Below, in pieces: positions 1 to 10,700 of a stretch of DNA of 64,000 nt (positions within the stretch are counted from its first letter, which is position 1; each line of letters opens with the position of its first letter). Origin of the DNA: Polytrichum commune (Eukaryota > Streptophyta > Polytrichopsida > Polytrichales > Polytrichaceae); contig OX485803.1 in assembly GCA_950295325.1 (NCBI GenBank), positions 5,084,001-5,148,000 on the forward strand, written 5' to 3'. The position numbers were made by a program, and so were the translations under genes. The notes below the pieces were generated by a model. It did not search any database, had not been told where the DNA came from, and saw only the letters and a program-made list of their open reading frames with translations.

Positions 1-45
1 CGCCCTACTACCGAAATTGCAAGTCTGCACGCAACATTCGCCGAG
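1..45 (+). CDS. Possible exon end of a gene entering from the left edge
   Basis: The first 45 bases read as an open frame (RPTTEIASLHATFAE) that stops at a good splice donor, GAG followed by GTATGT. A pyrimidine-rich acceptor ending CCCAG lies at about 160, and joining to it continues the frame as LEEAYV and then TAG. This could be the last coding junction of a gene whose body lies outside the window, or part of a pseudogene. I do not recognise the protein. Confidence 0.3.
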
Positions 46-139
46 GTATGTTTTTTGAGAAAGAACCAAGTGAGGCCGTTAGGGCTACAGAAGGACCAGG
101 ACACTGCATTCACTTGTGCTTCATCTCTTACTGTTTTTC

Positions 140-790
140 CTCTGCCTAACTGACTGCCCAGCTTGAAGAGGCTTATGTGTAGTTTAAAATCGAGTCAAAC
201 GCTCGAGGAAACTTATTCGGTGGCCATGGCCGAGCAGTGGGTGGCTGCGAGCCGTGTGGACCCAACGGTTGGGTCTATATTATCCAACACAATTAGTATT
301 GGGGAGAGATTATGCACATCGTTGAATAACTTTGTATCTAATCAGTTGCACAATACGGCATTTTCTGAATGAATGAGGTGGATGTGTTTGAATGTCTTGT
401 TCACCCTAACTTTGGGTAGAGGGCATTAAAGTCTCTTCCTCATGGAAATTACACCTAGGATGTCAAGCATCATACTTGCTGCTCAGCTTGAAGAGGCCTA
501 TGTGTAGCATCGTAATTGAAGCAATGTATTTCATAATGGCCATTGGGTGGACCTAGTGGAGCAATCAGTGGCTGCAACCCAGATCGACCCAGCAGCCTAA
601 TTCAATGCAATTTCGCACCGGAACAGGTTGTGCACATCATTGAAGGACTTTGTACAAAGTCTGCTGGACAGTATGATATTTTCTGATTAAGGTGAATGTG
701 TTTGAATGCCTGGGTCCATCCTAAGAAACGTTGGGTGAAGAGTACCATAATCTCTTCCCAATGGGAATCACACTAGGATGTCAAGAATCA
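140..790 (+). pseudogene. Tandem pair of diverged terminal-exon copies, unknown protein
   Basis: Two blocks, about 140-475 and 478-790, are diverged direct copies lying head to tail. Each starts with a splice-acceptor-like CCAG or TCAG followed by CTTGAAGAGGCTTATGTG (one base differs in copy 2) and TAG. Each then carries a coding-like stretch and a shared tail containing GTGTTTGAATG and CTAGGATGTCAAG. In copy 1, one frame (163-372) stays open and contains AEQWVAASRVDPTVGS and SIGERLCTSLNNF. In copy 2 the equivalent frame is broken (VAATQIDPAA, stop, RLCTSLKDF). The similarity continues past the stop, so a genomic segment that included 3' flank was duplicated. The coding-like frame is not the frame entered from the acceptor, so at least copy 2, and perhaps both, is non-functional. 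Family not recognised. Confidence 0.4.
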
Positions 791-1344
791 GACAGAATGT
801 GTCAAAAACTGATGTTCTGGTCAAGAAAGGGCCAAGTTAAGAAGTAGCTTTTGCAGTCATGAATATGACTGCCTAGGTTGCTACTTTAATGGTACTGGGT
901 GATGTTTTGACCTAATGAGCAATTGTTATCTGACCAGAGGGTTGCTTAAACTCAAAGCCTTAATCTGGATCTCATGGGAACTCCAAGGTTAAGCCACCCT
1001 AAGGCTGGAACAACACTTGGATGGGTGACCTTCCTCACACTCGATTTCCAGTGCACCCTACCATCTGTGGTCCATGCAATCATGGTGGGGGTATTTGGGA
1101 GAGCCAGATATTTTCAACCAACCATCTGGGAACCTCGGGACTAGACCTTGGGGGATATAAGTGGAGGTCGACTTGTCTAAGACTGTTCAAGGTGTTCACC
1201 TTTTAAAAGAGGCAGTAGTCTTTGGGGGCCCTCTAATTCTCATGCATGTTTCCAGATTATATCTAAACTTAGACCAACTCAAAGATGAAGCAACACTATA
1301 ATTCACGTCGGTGGCAACATCGGAGTCATCTCTTCTTTTCTTCT

Positions 1345-1668
1345 CATCTGCCCAAACATGAGTGCTTATGTTGTCCTTGAGCCTTTGAAATGCAGTAGGC
1401 ATGCGGGTTATACGAGAGCTGTGCAAGCAAATGCGATCGGAGACGGTGACAATTGGCAAGGAGCGACGAGAGAGAGGAGATGGAAGTGCTGCCAAACGCA
1501 GGAAAGCTGCTGCTGCTCAGGAGCAGGCCGGATTGCTTGGGATGCCAAGCACACCCGCTTCACAACCTATTGACAACATGGTGGGAGGATCCCCAGCCGG
1601 GGTCAACTTTGTTTTATTGCCTCAGAACAACCCTCCAGTTATCACTGAATTGAGTGATTCACCATAGC
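1345..1668 (+). pseudogene. Decayed U1A/U2B''-type spliceosomal RRM protein gene
   Basis: The open stretch 1401-1667 encodes KERRERGDGSAAKRRKAAAA, then QEQAGLLGMP and later NPPVITE. This resembles the basic, alanine-rich linker and the start of the second RRM in plant U1A/U2B'' snRNP proteins. Upstream, across frameshifts, the bases still spell pieces of RRM1: a DVV.L...LKC.RG-like stretch near 1365-1395 and QANAI near 1427-1440, matching the family's ALKT.K.RGQAW and ATNA.RQM blocks. RRM1 is shortened, frames change at least twice, and RRM2 stops after its first strand. No introns are evident, so a processed copy is possible. The identification rests on remembered family features and is moderate. 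Confidence 0.45.
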
Positions 1669-3179
1669 ATCATCATACGCCATGGAAATGATGACTCAGT
1701 GGCTAAGTCTGGGTTTAGGAAGGCTATGTTAGACCTGAGTATTTCTAACTACACATGGGTACATGAACATGAAGTGGACCTAACCAACTCAGGATTTCTC
1801 CATTTGTAAGATTTATGTCTAAGCACAAACAGCTTCCTGTGAAGTTAATGCTCCGTCGACAGCACACCTCATGTCCTACCTCAGGGCTGGAAAGTAAAAT
1901 GGAATTCGAAACACTTAGGCCTAGCCAGAATACTGATGTAATCCTGATTAGTAGAAGCAGCTACATTTGTGATTCAACATTAGGGACAGTGATTCAAATT
2001 CCTCCCTTCCAAATTGATGACAGATTGAGTAGTTTGAAAACCATGTATTTGTTGCGTATGTGAGTTATTCTTTATTTCCGATCAGCTATCTTGCAAAGAG
2101 TTTGTTGCCTGCTGAGCAGAAAGAGTGTTCTTGGCTCTTGTCACATCGGATTGCAGGTTATATTTGCTAGCCAGTCGGGTCTATCTGATGGTGAGCATGA
2201 GATATTGTGACCATGAGAATACCTGAACAGATATCATTTAACTCTTTATCTGCCAGCCTTCACAAAAGCAAGTCGGCTGGTTGGCAAAAGAATTTGTGCA
2301 GCTAAAATTTAACTTCTGGCTTACATTTATGATGCTCAATTGTTATTGACATTCAATATGTATAGGACATTGTGCAATCTACCCCATGACAGCTATGAAT
2401 GAATGGTGTCATGGGCATAGACTGACACTCTATAATAAGGTAGACATGTCGTAGCAGGCACTTTCAAATTATGTTGCATGTCTTCATAAAATTATAGTTA
2501 ATTTGGTTCACATTCTAGGTTCAAGGCGAGTCATAAGGAGAGCAAGCACTTAATGATGTTGACCACCACAATCGACCTTGAAGTACGTATCCCATTATGA
2601 AGGATGTTGGATTAAGTCACATCTACCTTAATCTGAATCTGAATTGGGATAATTTGATGAAAATCTGAAGTTATAGCCACCTTGCAATAAGTATGTTGTT
2701 TGACTTGCTCTAGTGAAGGCTAATTTGTTTTATTTGGCATGATATAAATACTTATATATTTGACTTTGGTACTTACTCTTATTTGGATGACTTGGTGATT
2801 GTACATCTACTTTTTTTTCCTGAAGATGCTCCCTCTAAGGTATGTAAGACCTTAGGCCCAAATAGGCTTCAAGAAATAAACTAAGGGAGTGGTAACCAAG
2901 AGGTAAAGGAAGGACAAATACTGGTGATAGCATGTAATTTTCAATTGAATGGCTATTGTGTTTGTAGTCACAGTTGTGGGCCTCCTGTCTCAAATCTTTT
3001 GAAATTTGAATAGTTTGAGGTGGCTTAAACTCAAAGCTCTCAAGTGATTTTAAGCATTCTAGATGAATACAGGAACATCCAAATGATTGGTGTTCGGAGA
3101 AGTATGAGTGATCGATGACCCCTCCAAGCAGTTTTTGTAAATCACTCAATTACATCAAAGATGAGTATTCTAAACTCCC
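1669..3179. other. No gene seen
   Basis: AT-rich DNA with only short, unconvincing open frames on either strand. No splice-consistent exon chain, RNA gene or well-defined repeat was found here. Confidence 0.4.
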
Positions 3180-3480
3180 TCAAGAATCCAAGGAAACACT
3201 CGAGAGGCATGATGGACATCAATGGAAGAAAATGATGTTTTTTAGAGTTTTAAGTTGTTAAACATACGTGGAATCTTATGAAACTATGCAAAGGAAAGAA
3301 AGCATTAGGGTGTAAATGGGGGTTTAAGATTAAGTTGAAAGCCAATAATATGCTAAATGAATACAAAGCACAATTGGTTGTTGAAGGTTATAATCAAATT
3401 CAAGGGATTCATTATAAGACTTATTTGTTTTAGTGGTAAGGACAACATGGGTTCAAATAAGTTTTATAATCAATCCCTTG
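3180..3480 (+). mobile_element. Ty1/copia polyprotein fragment, start of reverse transcriptase
   Basis: Across several frameshifts and stops the plus strand spells the conserved lead-in and first part of a copia reverse transcriptase: a DG.QWK block near 3210-3225, TW.L.KL..G.KALGCKW.FKIKLKA around 3265-3345, then YKAQLVV.GYNQIQGI.YKT.F and VVRTTW near 3360-3455. Such elements integrate through an RNA intermediate. This copy is defective and lacks gag and integrase here. It continues in the same orientation at about 4430, after some 950 bp of unrelated sequence. Confidence 0.75.
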
Positions 3481-4429
3481 AATCAAATAATTGAGATTGA
3501 CAGCATGGGTTTTTCCGGCAAAGCAATCACATCATTGGCTAGTGGTGGGGGGGGGGGGGGATAGGGTGTATGGTGCAGGGATACAGGTGTCACAAGCCCA
3601 CAAATTTCGAGATTGGAAGGCGGCAGGGCAGAGTGTAAAGTAGATTGCAAGATTTCGTTAACGCTCAGTGAATTATTTGTTAGTTTTAGGGACATCGTTG
3701 TCTTGTGAGGGTGAAGTGTGTGTCTCGAGTGGGTTATTTATTTGGCTACGAATATTGCTTGCAATCACTATGTTGGTTAGTTTCCAGCGCTGGTTGTTTT
3801 GTTGTGTGTGCATCTCCACTACAACAAGGTAAATAAATTGTGTGTGTGTGTTGAGTTTATTTGTCTACTGGGGTTTTCCTCTATGATTTGGTGTGTGAGT
3901 GAACTTTGCAGGTGTAATGCACGTTTGTTTGGTTTTGTTGTTCGTTTTGCAGGTTTACTTGGTTCTCCTCTTTGTGTTACTTCCAAGTATTACATTGGTT
4001 ACTATTGGGTGGTTTTGTTACACTGGGCAATGTGTTGGGCAAGCTTGTGATGGAGGTTTTAGTTTTTTGTTGTTTTGAGATGCGCAAATATGAACTTCAC
4101 CACAAATGTGCACGATACACTTATTGAAAGACTTGCACAATGGTTCTTTTTCTTGTGTCATGGAATATTGTTGCAAGTAGTCGGTTGGATGAGTCACCGT
4201 TGACTAGAGCTTGCACACAACAGTTCATGGATAGTTCAAGAAGTGGAGGGGCAATAAATATTTCTACATGGGGCCCATAATTAGTATGTGTAATTGCTTT
4301 GTTAGTAAACTTGACCTTGTGTTGACATGTCGTCTTTAAGAATTGATTTTCTAAAATATTTTGCAACATGGTGCTAATCAATACTCCCAACAAGGTAGTC
4401 TCATAGTGAGATGATCATATTTGAGAATA
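3481..4429. other. Sequence interrupting the copia remnant
   Basis: This stretch separates the two parts of the copia remnant. It contains a run of 14 G at about 3547-3560 and a GT-rich segment (about 3700-4080) with no recognisable protein. It may be an inserted element, but I could not define terminal repeats or a target duplication. Confidence 0.35.
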
Positions 4430-5245
4430 ATCAATCAATGTTGAAGAGTTTCAACATAGAGAATCCAAGGCCTAGTAACCCGTCACTTGAAGTTGGATGC
4501 AATAATTTCATGTGTGATGAGTGGTGATCTCAAAAAGAAGAAAACTCATGCAAAATATACCTTATAAGTTGGTTGCATGTTCTTTGATACATTTAGCACT
4601 ACCATCAAGATCAAATATATTGCTCAAGTCATATATGTTATTGTACAATGCAACTCCAACCCAAGGCCTAAAAATTGGTCAATAGTCTAGAGGATTCTTC
4701 ATTATCTTAGAGGAACTAGTCATGATAGGTTGAAGTTTCGAAGTGATGGAACTACTAGAATCATTGGTGATTATGATTTTGACTAGACAAGAGATCATGA
4801 CAATAGAAGATCAAGAAGTGGATATGTTTTCAAATTAGCAAATGAGGCTATATCATGGAGTAATATGAAGTAAAAAAAATCCGATAGCACAATTTAGCGT
4901 ATAAGCTGAACATATGACCATGTGAGAGCTACAAAAGAAGACATTGTGGTTACGACTTATTCTTTAAGAAATGGGAGTTCATCAACCAAACCAATGCGTA
5001 ATTATTGTGATAGTCAAAGTTGCATGGATATGACAAAGAGTCTAGAATTCCACAAGCATACATCATATTGAAGTTCAATTTCATATTATTTAAGAAAAGG
5101 ATGGAACTTGTGAAATTGATTTTTTTTTTTATTGCCCAACTATTGTTATGGTAACGGATATACTAACCAAGAGTCTACCGTATCTTAAATTAGGGTTTGG
5201 CAAGGAAAATCTAGGAGTTAGTGATCTAACCATAACTATGGACAA
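4430..5245 (+). mobile_element. Ty1/copia polyprotein fragment, RT end and RNase H
   Basis: The plus strand, read across stops and frameshifts, matches the end of a copia polyprotein in order. It has the LKRF.M...KP block near 4440, the YKLVACSL...R...IY.HVIYVIV.CN-like region near 4570-4660, and LR.LRGT...L.F near 4690-4730. The RNase H core follows: G..D.D, RR..SGYVFKLAN.A.SW near 4770-4860 and YCDSQSCMDM near 4995-5025. The tail is ILTKSLPYLK near 5155-5190. It has the same orientation as the 3180-3480 piece, so both probably come from one insertion. No flanking LTRs were identified. Confidence 0.8.
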
Positions 5246-5282
5246 GTCTTCAAAAAAAATGTTCAAAAAGACTAGGAGTTAT

Positions 5283-5495
5283 GTTTTGTCTAATTAGTCT
5301 GGGTTCCCATTTGGAGTTTTGTTTTTCTATAACTTTTTATTGAGAGTATCATTTCTTACCCAAATAAGATAAGTAGTTAGTACGTATGCACACCCAAAAA
5401 AATGATATAACTTAGTTGGTACAAAATGATACTCTCAGTCAAAAGATATAGTAACACGTAACTCCAAATGGTTATCCATGCTAATTAGATAAAAC
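5283..5495. mobile_element. Foldback MITE, copy 1
   Basis: Two arms of about 70 bp (5283-5355 and about 5425-5495) are reverse complements, beginning GTTTT.TCTAATTAG and containing CCATTTGGAGTT, around a spacer of about 70 bp. A second copy of the same design lies at 60834-61050. This fits a non-autonomous DNA transposon with long terminal inverted repeats. No target duplication could be fixed with confidence. Confidence 0.7.
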
Positions 5496-6674
5496 AATGT
5501 AGTTCATTAGAGAAGGTAACTTATGAATTTTACTGTTGAGCTAAGTAGGAGGGGTAGCTCAAACTGAAAGGTCTAAAGTGACCTTAACCCTTAAATACTA
5601 CAACAAGCCGAAATGGATCACCACCTAATATTCTACTAGGGTTTGCAACTCACTAGAAGCAATCTGCGTGGATGGAAAGGTATTTGCCGGTGTAAGATGG
5701 TGCCCACTACCATGTAGGCCAAAATAACATATAAAAAACTCATACTCCAAGCATGTAGGATTTCTTGTTAGGTTGGCATTGCTTGTTTTGGGAGGTGGTT
5801 CCATGTGTTGCTCAAAAGCAAGAACCAATGATGCCCAATCTCGCTGGGGTTTTTTTTCCTTAGGAGAAGGTGGTGATTGTGCACAACTTGACTAGATGGA
5901 TTTGGAAAGAAGTTTATATATTTATTTATTTATTTATTTATATTTAAAAATTAAAAATTAGTGCACATGTTGTTTGCTCCACGGAAAAGGGATAATCTAC
6001 CAAAATGACCTCATGTGGCCCCTTCAACTTTGAGGGTGACGGACTTCATCTAAATGTGCTCAAAAAGACCCAAATTTTTGGAAGTTGCCCCCTAAATGAA
6101 GGCCATGTTCATATGTCAATGTGACCTAGAAAATGTGGTCCGATTGACTTCAAATTTTCACAACAAGAATATATGGTAGTCTAGTTCACATTGGTATAGT
6201 TGGATTTGAAAAAAACAAAGTCTATTTTGCTACATAACAAAAAAAAAATCAACATTGGTGTTGGAGGTGCCTAAAAATGGAATGTGAAGACTTGAGCGTT
6301 TAGGGGTTAAGCATTCTAGATGAGTGAATGAACAACCAAGTGATTAGTGTTCCAGTATCTTGACCCAAAGCATCAAAAAAACTACAAGTTTCATTTGCAT
6401 ATCAATAAGGAGGCTCAAAGTGAGAAGATGATCATCAACTTATGTGACTTCCTTCTCTATAGTTGTTACTTGATTGTCAAAGCCTTGTACTCAACACAAA
6501 GGATACATTGACTCTGGCAACAAGGCAAGAAGGAAAACTACTGGAAAGAAGTGCATTCTATCTGGTCATAAAGAATAATGTTAAATCTATAGCCATTCTG
6601 ATGACCGGTATACAAATAGCAAAACTGGCATGACACGGTCCCCAAAATCCACTTACTCTGCACTTTGAAGTACT
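5496..6674. other. No gene seen
   Basis: AT-rich non-coding DNA with homopolymer tracts and a short TTTA repeat near 5925-5942. No exon chain or defined element recognised. Confidence 0.4.
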
Positions 6675-7545
6675 GTTCCTCCTCTTTCGTATGACACGTT
6701 TGGGAAACACAAAAAAAAAGTCATATTATCGAGGTGTCATCTTCTCATTAATATGAGAAATGGTGTAAAGTTGTCGTATTATTGAGGGAATATGAAAACA
6801 CAAATAGTACGAGCTTAAAAATATGTACAACAAGTTTAAGCAGTATAGATGGTATGAAATAATAATTTATAGCTCCAAACAAATACAAATGTTCTTAAGA
6901 ACTCTTGAATTAAGAGTCCAAAGATCTATGGTGTTGCCTACCCAAGTTAGCAATTGTCATCTTATCTAAGTTCCCTACTAATTTTTGAAAACTAGTAATT
7001 TCATTAACACCAAAATATAGAGTTCTCTAATAAGAAACTAGACAATAATGATGCATGACGTTTAGCATCACTAAACTTTACCGTAGGTGAAGCAACATCA
7101 TCCACATCTACTAAATCTAGATCAATATGAAGACAAAATGAAATTAGAGACTGCAAGAATGTGAGAGAGTGCACAAGATACTGGTGATACTATATCACCA
7201 TGTGTACAAGGCAATATACTAAGCAGGATGCCACTCTAACCCTAACCATGTCCATTCTACACTAGTAACCCTAATTCACATTAAGTTGCCAATGATAAGT
7301 GAAGTTCCCAAGTAGTTTCCAAGTGGAAATGGATGTATTTTAGATGTACATAACATAGGTGAAAGGATTTTTAGCATTAACTACCTCTTTAAGATGACAA
7401 AACAGAGATTCTAATTGTCGCATTATCGAGTGTCGTAGTCATATAAACGAGGGAGTTTTGAACTAAAAAGTTTGGTCACGCAAAAATGTGTCGTAATATC
7501 GAGGGTGTCGTATAAACGAGTGTCGTATTAACAAGGTTATACTGT
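6675..7545. mobile_element. Probable DNA transposon with reiterated subterminal motifs
   Basis: Both ends of this stretch carry repeated variants of GTCGTATTATCGAG: left side about 6685-6790, right side about 7415-7535 (for example GTCGCATTATCGAG, GTCGTATAAACGAG, GTCGTATTAACAAG). Clusters of short subterminal repeats are typical of hAT-like and related non-autonomous elements. The interior has no transposase frame. The outer limits are estimates, because perfect terminal inverted repeats could not be located. Confidence 0.4.
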
Positions 7546-7761
7546 ACAAACAACATTCAGATATTCTCTTTTGTGCACAAACTTTCCGGTTTCCCACAAC
7601 TAATGTTTTCTCCAAATAAAATAAAAAAGATGGCAACACCTACTGATTGAGCATGTTACACATTCTGAAAACATCAAGCAGGCTGGCTGATGAGAAGTAA
7701 TGAGCAGTGTCATAACTGAATAAAGAGAGAGGCTTAAGAACTAGAACGCAAATACAATGTG

Positions 7762-10700
7762 TTACTTCTTGATTGCCACAATGGTTCTGTGGCGAGGGGA
7801 ACACTCTGTTTGTGATGGAAAACTGAAGCCTCGTTTCTCAATAGCACTTTCAATGTGAAAGGTTCTATAATCATCAAAATATGGCTCCGTCGCTTTAAAC
7901 TGCGGGTTTATAACATGCCACACATCACATGTTAGAAAATGCCCTGGTGCCTTTGGTTTTACCAACAAGGCATCCAAACAAAGCCTATGGTAGTAAGGTA
8001 GCTCAACCAAACACCAACACCGAACCTATGACCACTCAAATGAAATATTGGAACACAAATGTAGGACATCCAAGGATCTCTCAGTTGTGAGTGTGAAAGG
8101 ATGAGAGATCCTTGGAGATCCTACGTTTGCGTTCCAAAAAGGAGCCCTCCCATTCATTGGGGTGGTCATAAGTTCGATGTCGGTGTTCAGTTGAGCTACC
8201 TAACAAGATCTTTATGTGACCCACTGTAATTTTCTACTTTCAGAATTAACAGGGATGACTTAGCCATTTAAAGTGGAACTATAGGTTCAAAACCATAATT
8301 CGTGATGTTCCACAGCAAATGGGGTCTTGACGAAGAGTGGACTCTTGTCAAGGCTTCACTCTCCATCCACTCTAGTTTTCAAGCTCATTTTTTTTTCAAC
8401 ATAGGTCCACAATATTTGTCCATCCCTACCAATTACACACTTTAGCATAGAAAAGAGGTGCAGCGGACAGTTTCAACTTACAGCAGTAAAGGCAAAAATG
8501 TTGTTGATCATGTTTTGTACAAGAGGGGAATATGGATTCATCTCCATAATAGCAAGGGCGCCCCCTGGTTTTAAGAGCCTATGTGCTTCCTCAATTATCT
8601 GCACACACATAAAAGTGACCTTAGAAGATGCACCCCAAAAATTTAGTGAAAAAAAATTTGAAAATGTAGAACCATGCATAAAGACTTCCTAAATTGGTTG
8701 CATTATGATGTTCAACAGACCTAAAACGAAACCCTTCTTCCATACAAGTTCAATATAGATAACCGTACAAAGATCTCAATGCACAAATCAGTAAAATTTC
8801 TCCATCTACCTCTTTTGTTGCAGACCGAGGTAGTTCATGGCAAACAAGAGACAGAGACACCAAATCGAAGGCCCCGGAAGGTAACCATGTATATTCCCCA
8901 GCTGCATGCATAAAGTGCACTGGTAGTTTCTGCTCCTGCTTCATACAAGATGAAAATCCATCAGTTTTCTGAAGCAACTCCTGAAATAAACTACCATACT
9001 CCGAAAGTGGTTAGAAAATATTCTTTTGCAGGCTAAAATAGAATCTGGGCGATGGCAGACTCTGCAGTCTATACATATTGCAGAATAGTCGTGTGTCTAT
9101 AGAGAAGTGGCATGTTCAAATGTATTCTTACCAGAAGATCAGTCTGCTCTCTTAGCCGAAAATTTGCCATGGATATGAAATAAGGTGAAAGATCCACACC
9201 AATCACGTGTGCACCTGGGAAAACCTGGAAGGAATTTCAGGACCAGATTGAACTTATAAAAAGGCCATTGCATGGACATTATTTGGGAAGCATTTCCACA
9301 TAAGCCTAACTTGACAAAGCACCTAACTTCCAGAAAATAACATAACAGGCTCCGACAAGACAGAAAATTATGCACAAAAAAATAGAGTTGTCCTTTAAAT
9401 CAATTTGAGTTTTCAACAGGAGTCGATGCAATATGAATATCCATTGGTTGTTTTGCATCCAAAATCAATACTTTCTTTCCACTTGTGGTGCATGGTCGGA
9501 GGTAGTGTTTGAATTTGAATGAAGAGTAACTTATTTTGGTTCCTTAAGGGCAAAACTCATTTTAGCACCTCTTGGCATGCCAAAATGAGTTCGACTCTCA
9601 ATGATCCGACATAAAATGCTGTTCATTCAAACCTCTACACTCCCTCAAGCATGCACCAAAAACTTACAGAACCTGGAAGGTCTTGTATGCAATACAACAA
9701 CCTCCCAACCAGAAGTCATGTCGAATTAGAAACAACTCTAACATACACAAGAAAAAATCACATCCTATAATTGTTTCTCAACCTGGTGAAGACCAAACGT
9801 GCTCAGCCCAGCTGCACAACCGATGTCCACGATTACATGAGGAGTGAAGTCAAGCATTTGACACAGCTTTTCATGATAAGAATTTCTTAACCTGACATCA
9901 CCATTTGGATCCAAAATTTTCCTCTGCAATCACCACAAAGGTAATTACCTGATTAATGACAAATAAAACTCCCAACGCACAAGAGAAAGTACAACGACAG
10001 AATGCATTCATAGTTTGCAGAACTACAGTGACAAGGAACTGTGGAAAGAGATTCTACAAGCCTTCTATAATCTTGATTTGCACAACTGAATTGGATGACT
10101 TTGATGCAGATGAGTTACCTCAGGATCAAACACATTGGCATGCACAGATTTTGCTGCCAGCTCCACTTCTAATGCAGCATCCCATGATAAATTTCCATTG
10201 TCATATGCGTGAAAGGGCTTTAAATAATACTGTAGAAAACAATATTCTCAGTCAACCTACCTGCAAAGGCAGCACATTCTGAGCAAGCAAATTCATCCTA
10301 TCTACAGACAGCAGACTATAGGGAGAACTACAACTGGTCAATGTCTCATTTGATGTATGTGGCCCTATTGTGGGCACTTCCAACTTGGTAAGTTTTGATC
10401 GTTGCATTGAATTGGGAATTGTTTCATCCAGTAACCAATTGAGAATCACGCAGATTGTCATTTCAAATTTCAACTTCAGGGTTTCACAAGATGCAAAATT
10501 ATGAGGTCAAAGTGAATATTCCCTTTCTCTTTACGTGATCACTTAGGCTCTCCCTATTGTATTAACTAATGAACCTAGTATGATGCTATATTTTTGAGCA
10601 CATAGCCCAATCTCATCGTAACATGTGCCTTTTTCCATTATCTGTTCTTAACTACAAGCCTTGCCATATGCCACTCAATTACAGATGTTCGACTAAGAAA

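Noticed and set aside
3799-4050. 83-codon cysteine-rich open frame
   Set aside because: The cysteines and valines come from GT-rich sequence; no conserved spacing, signal or partner exon.
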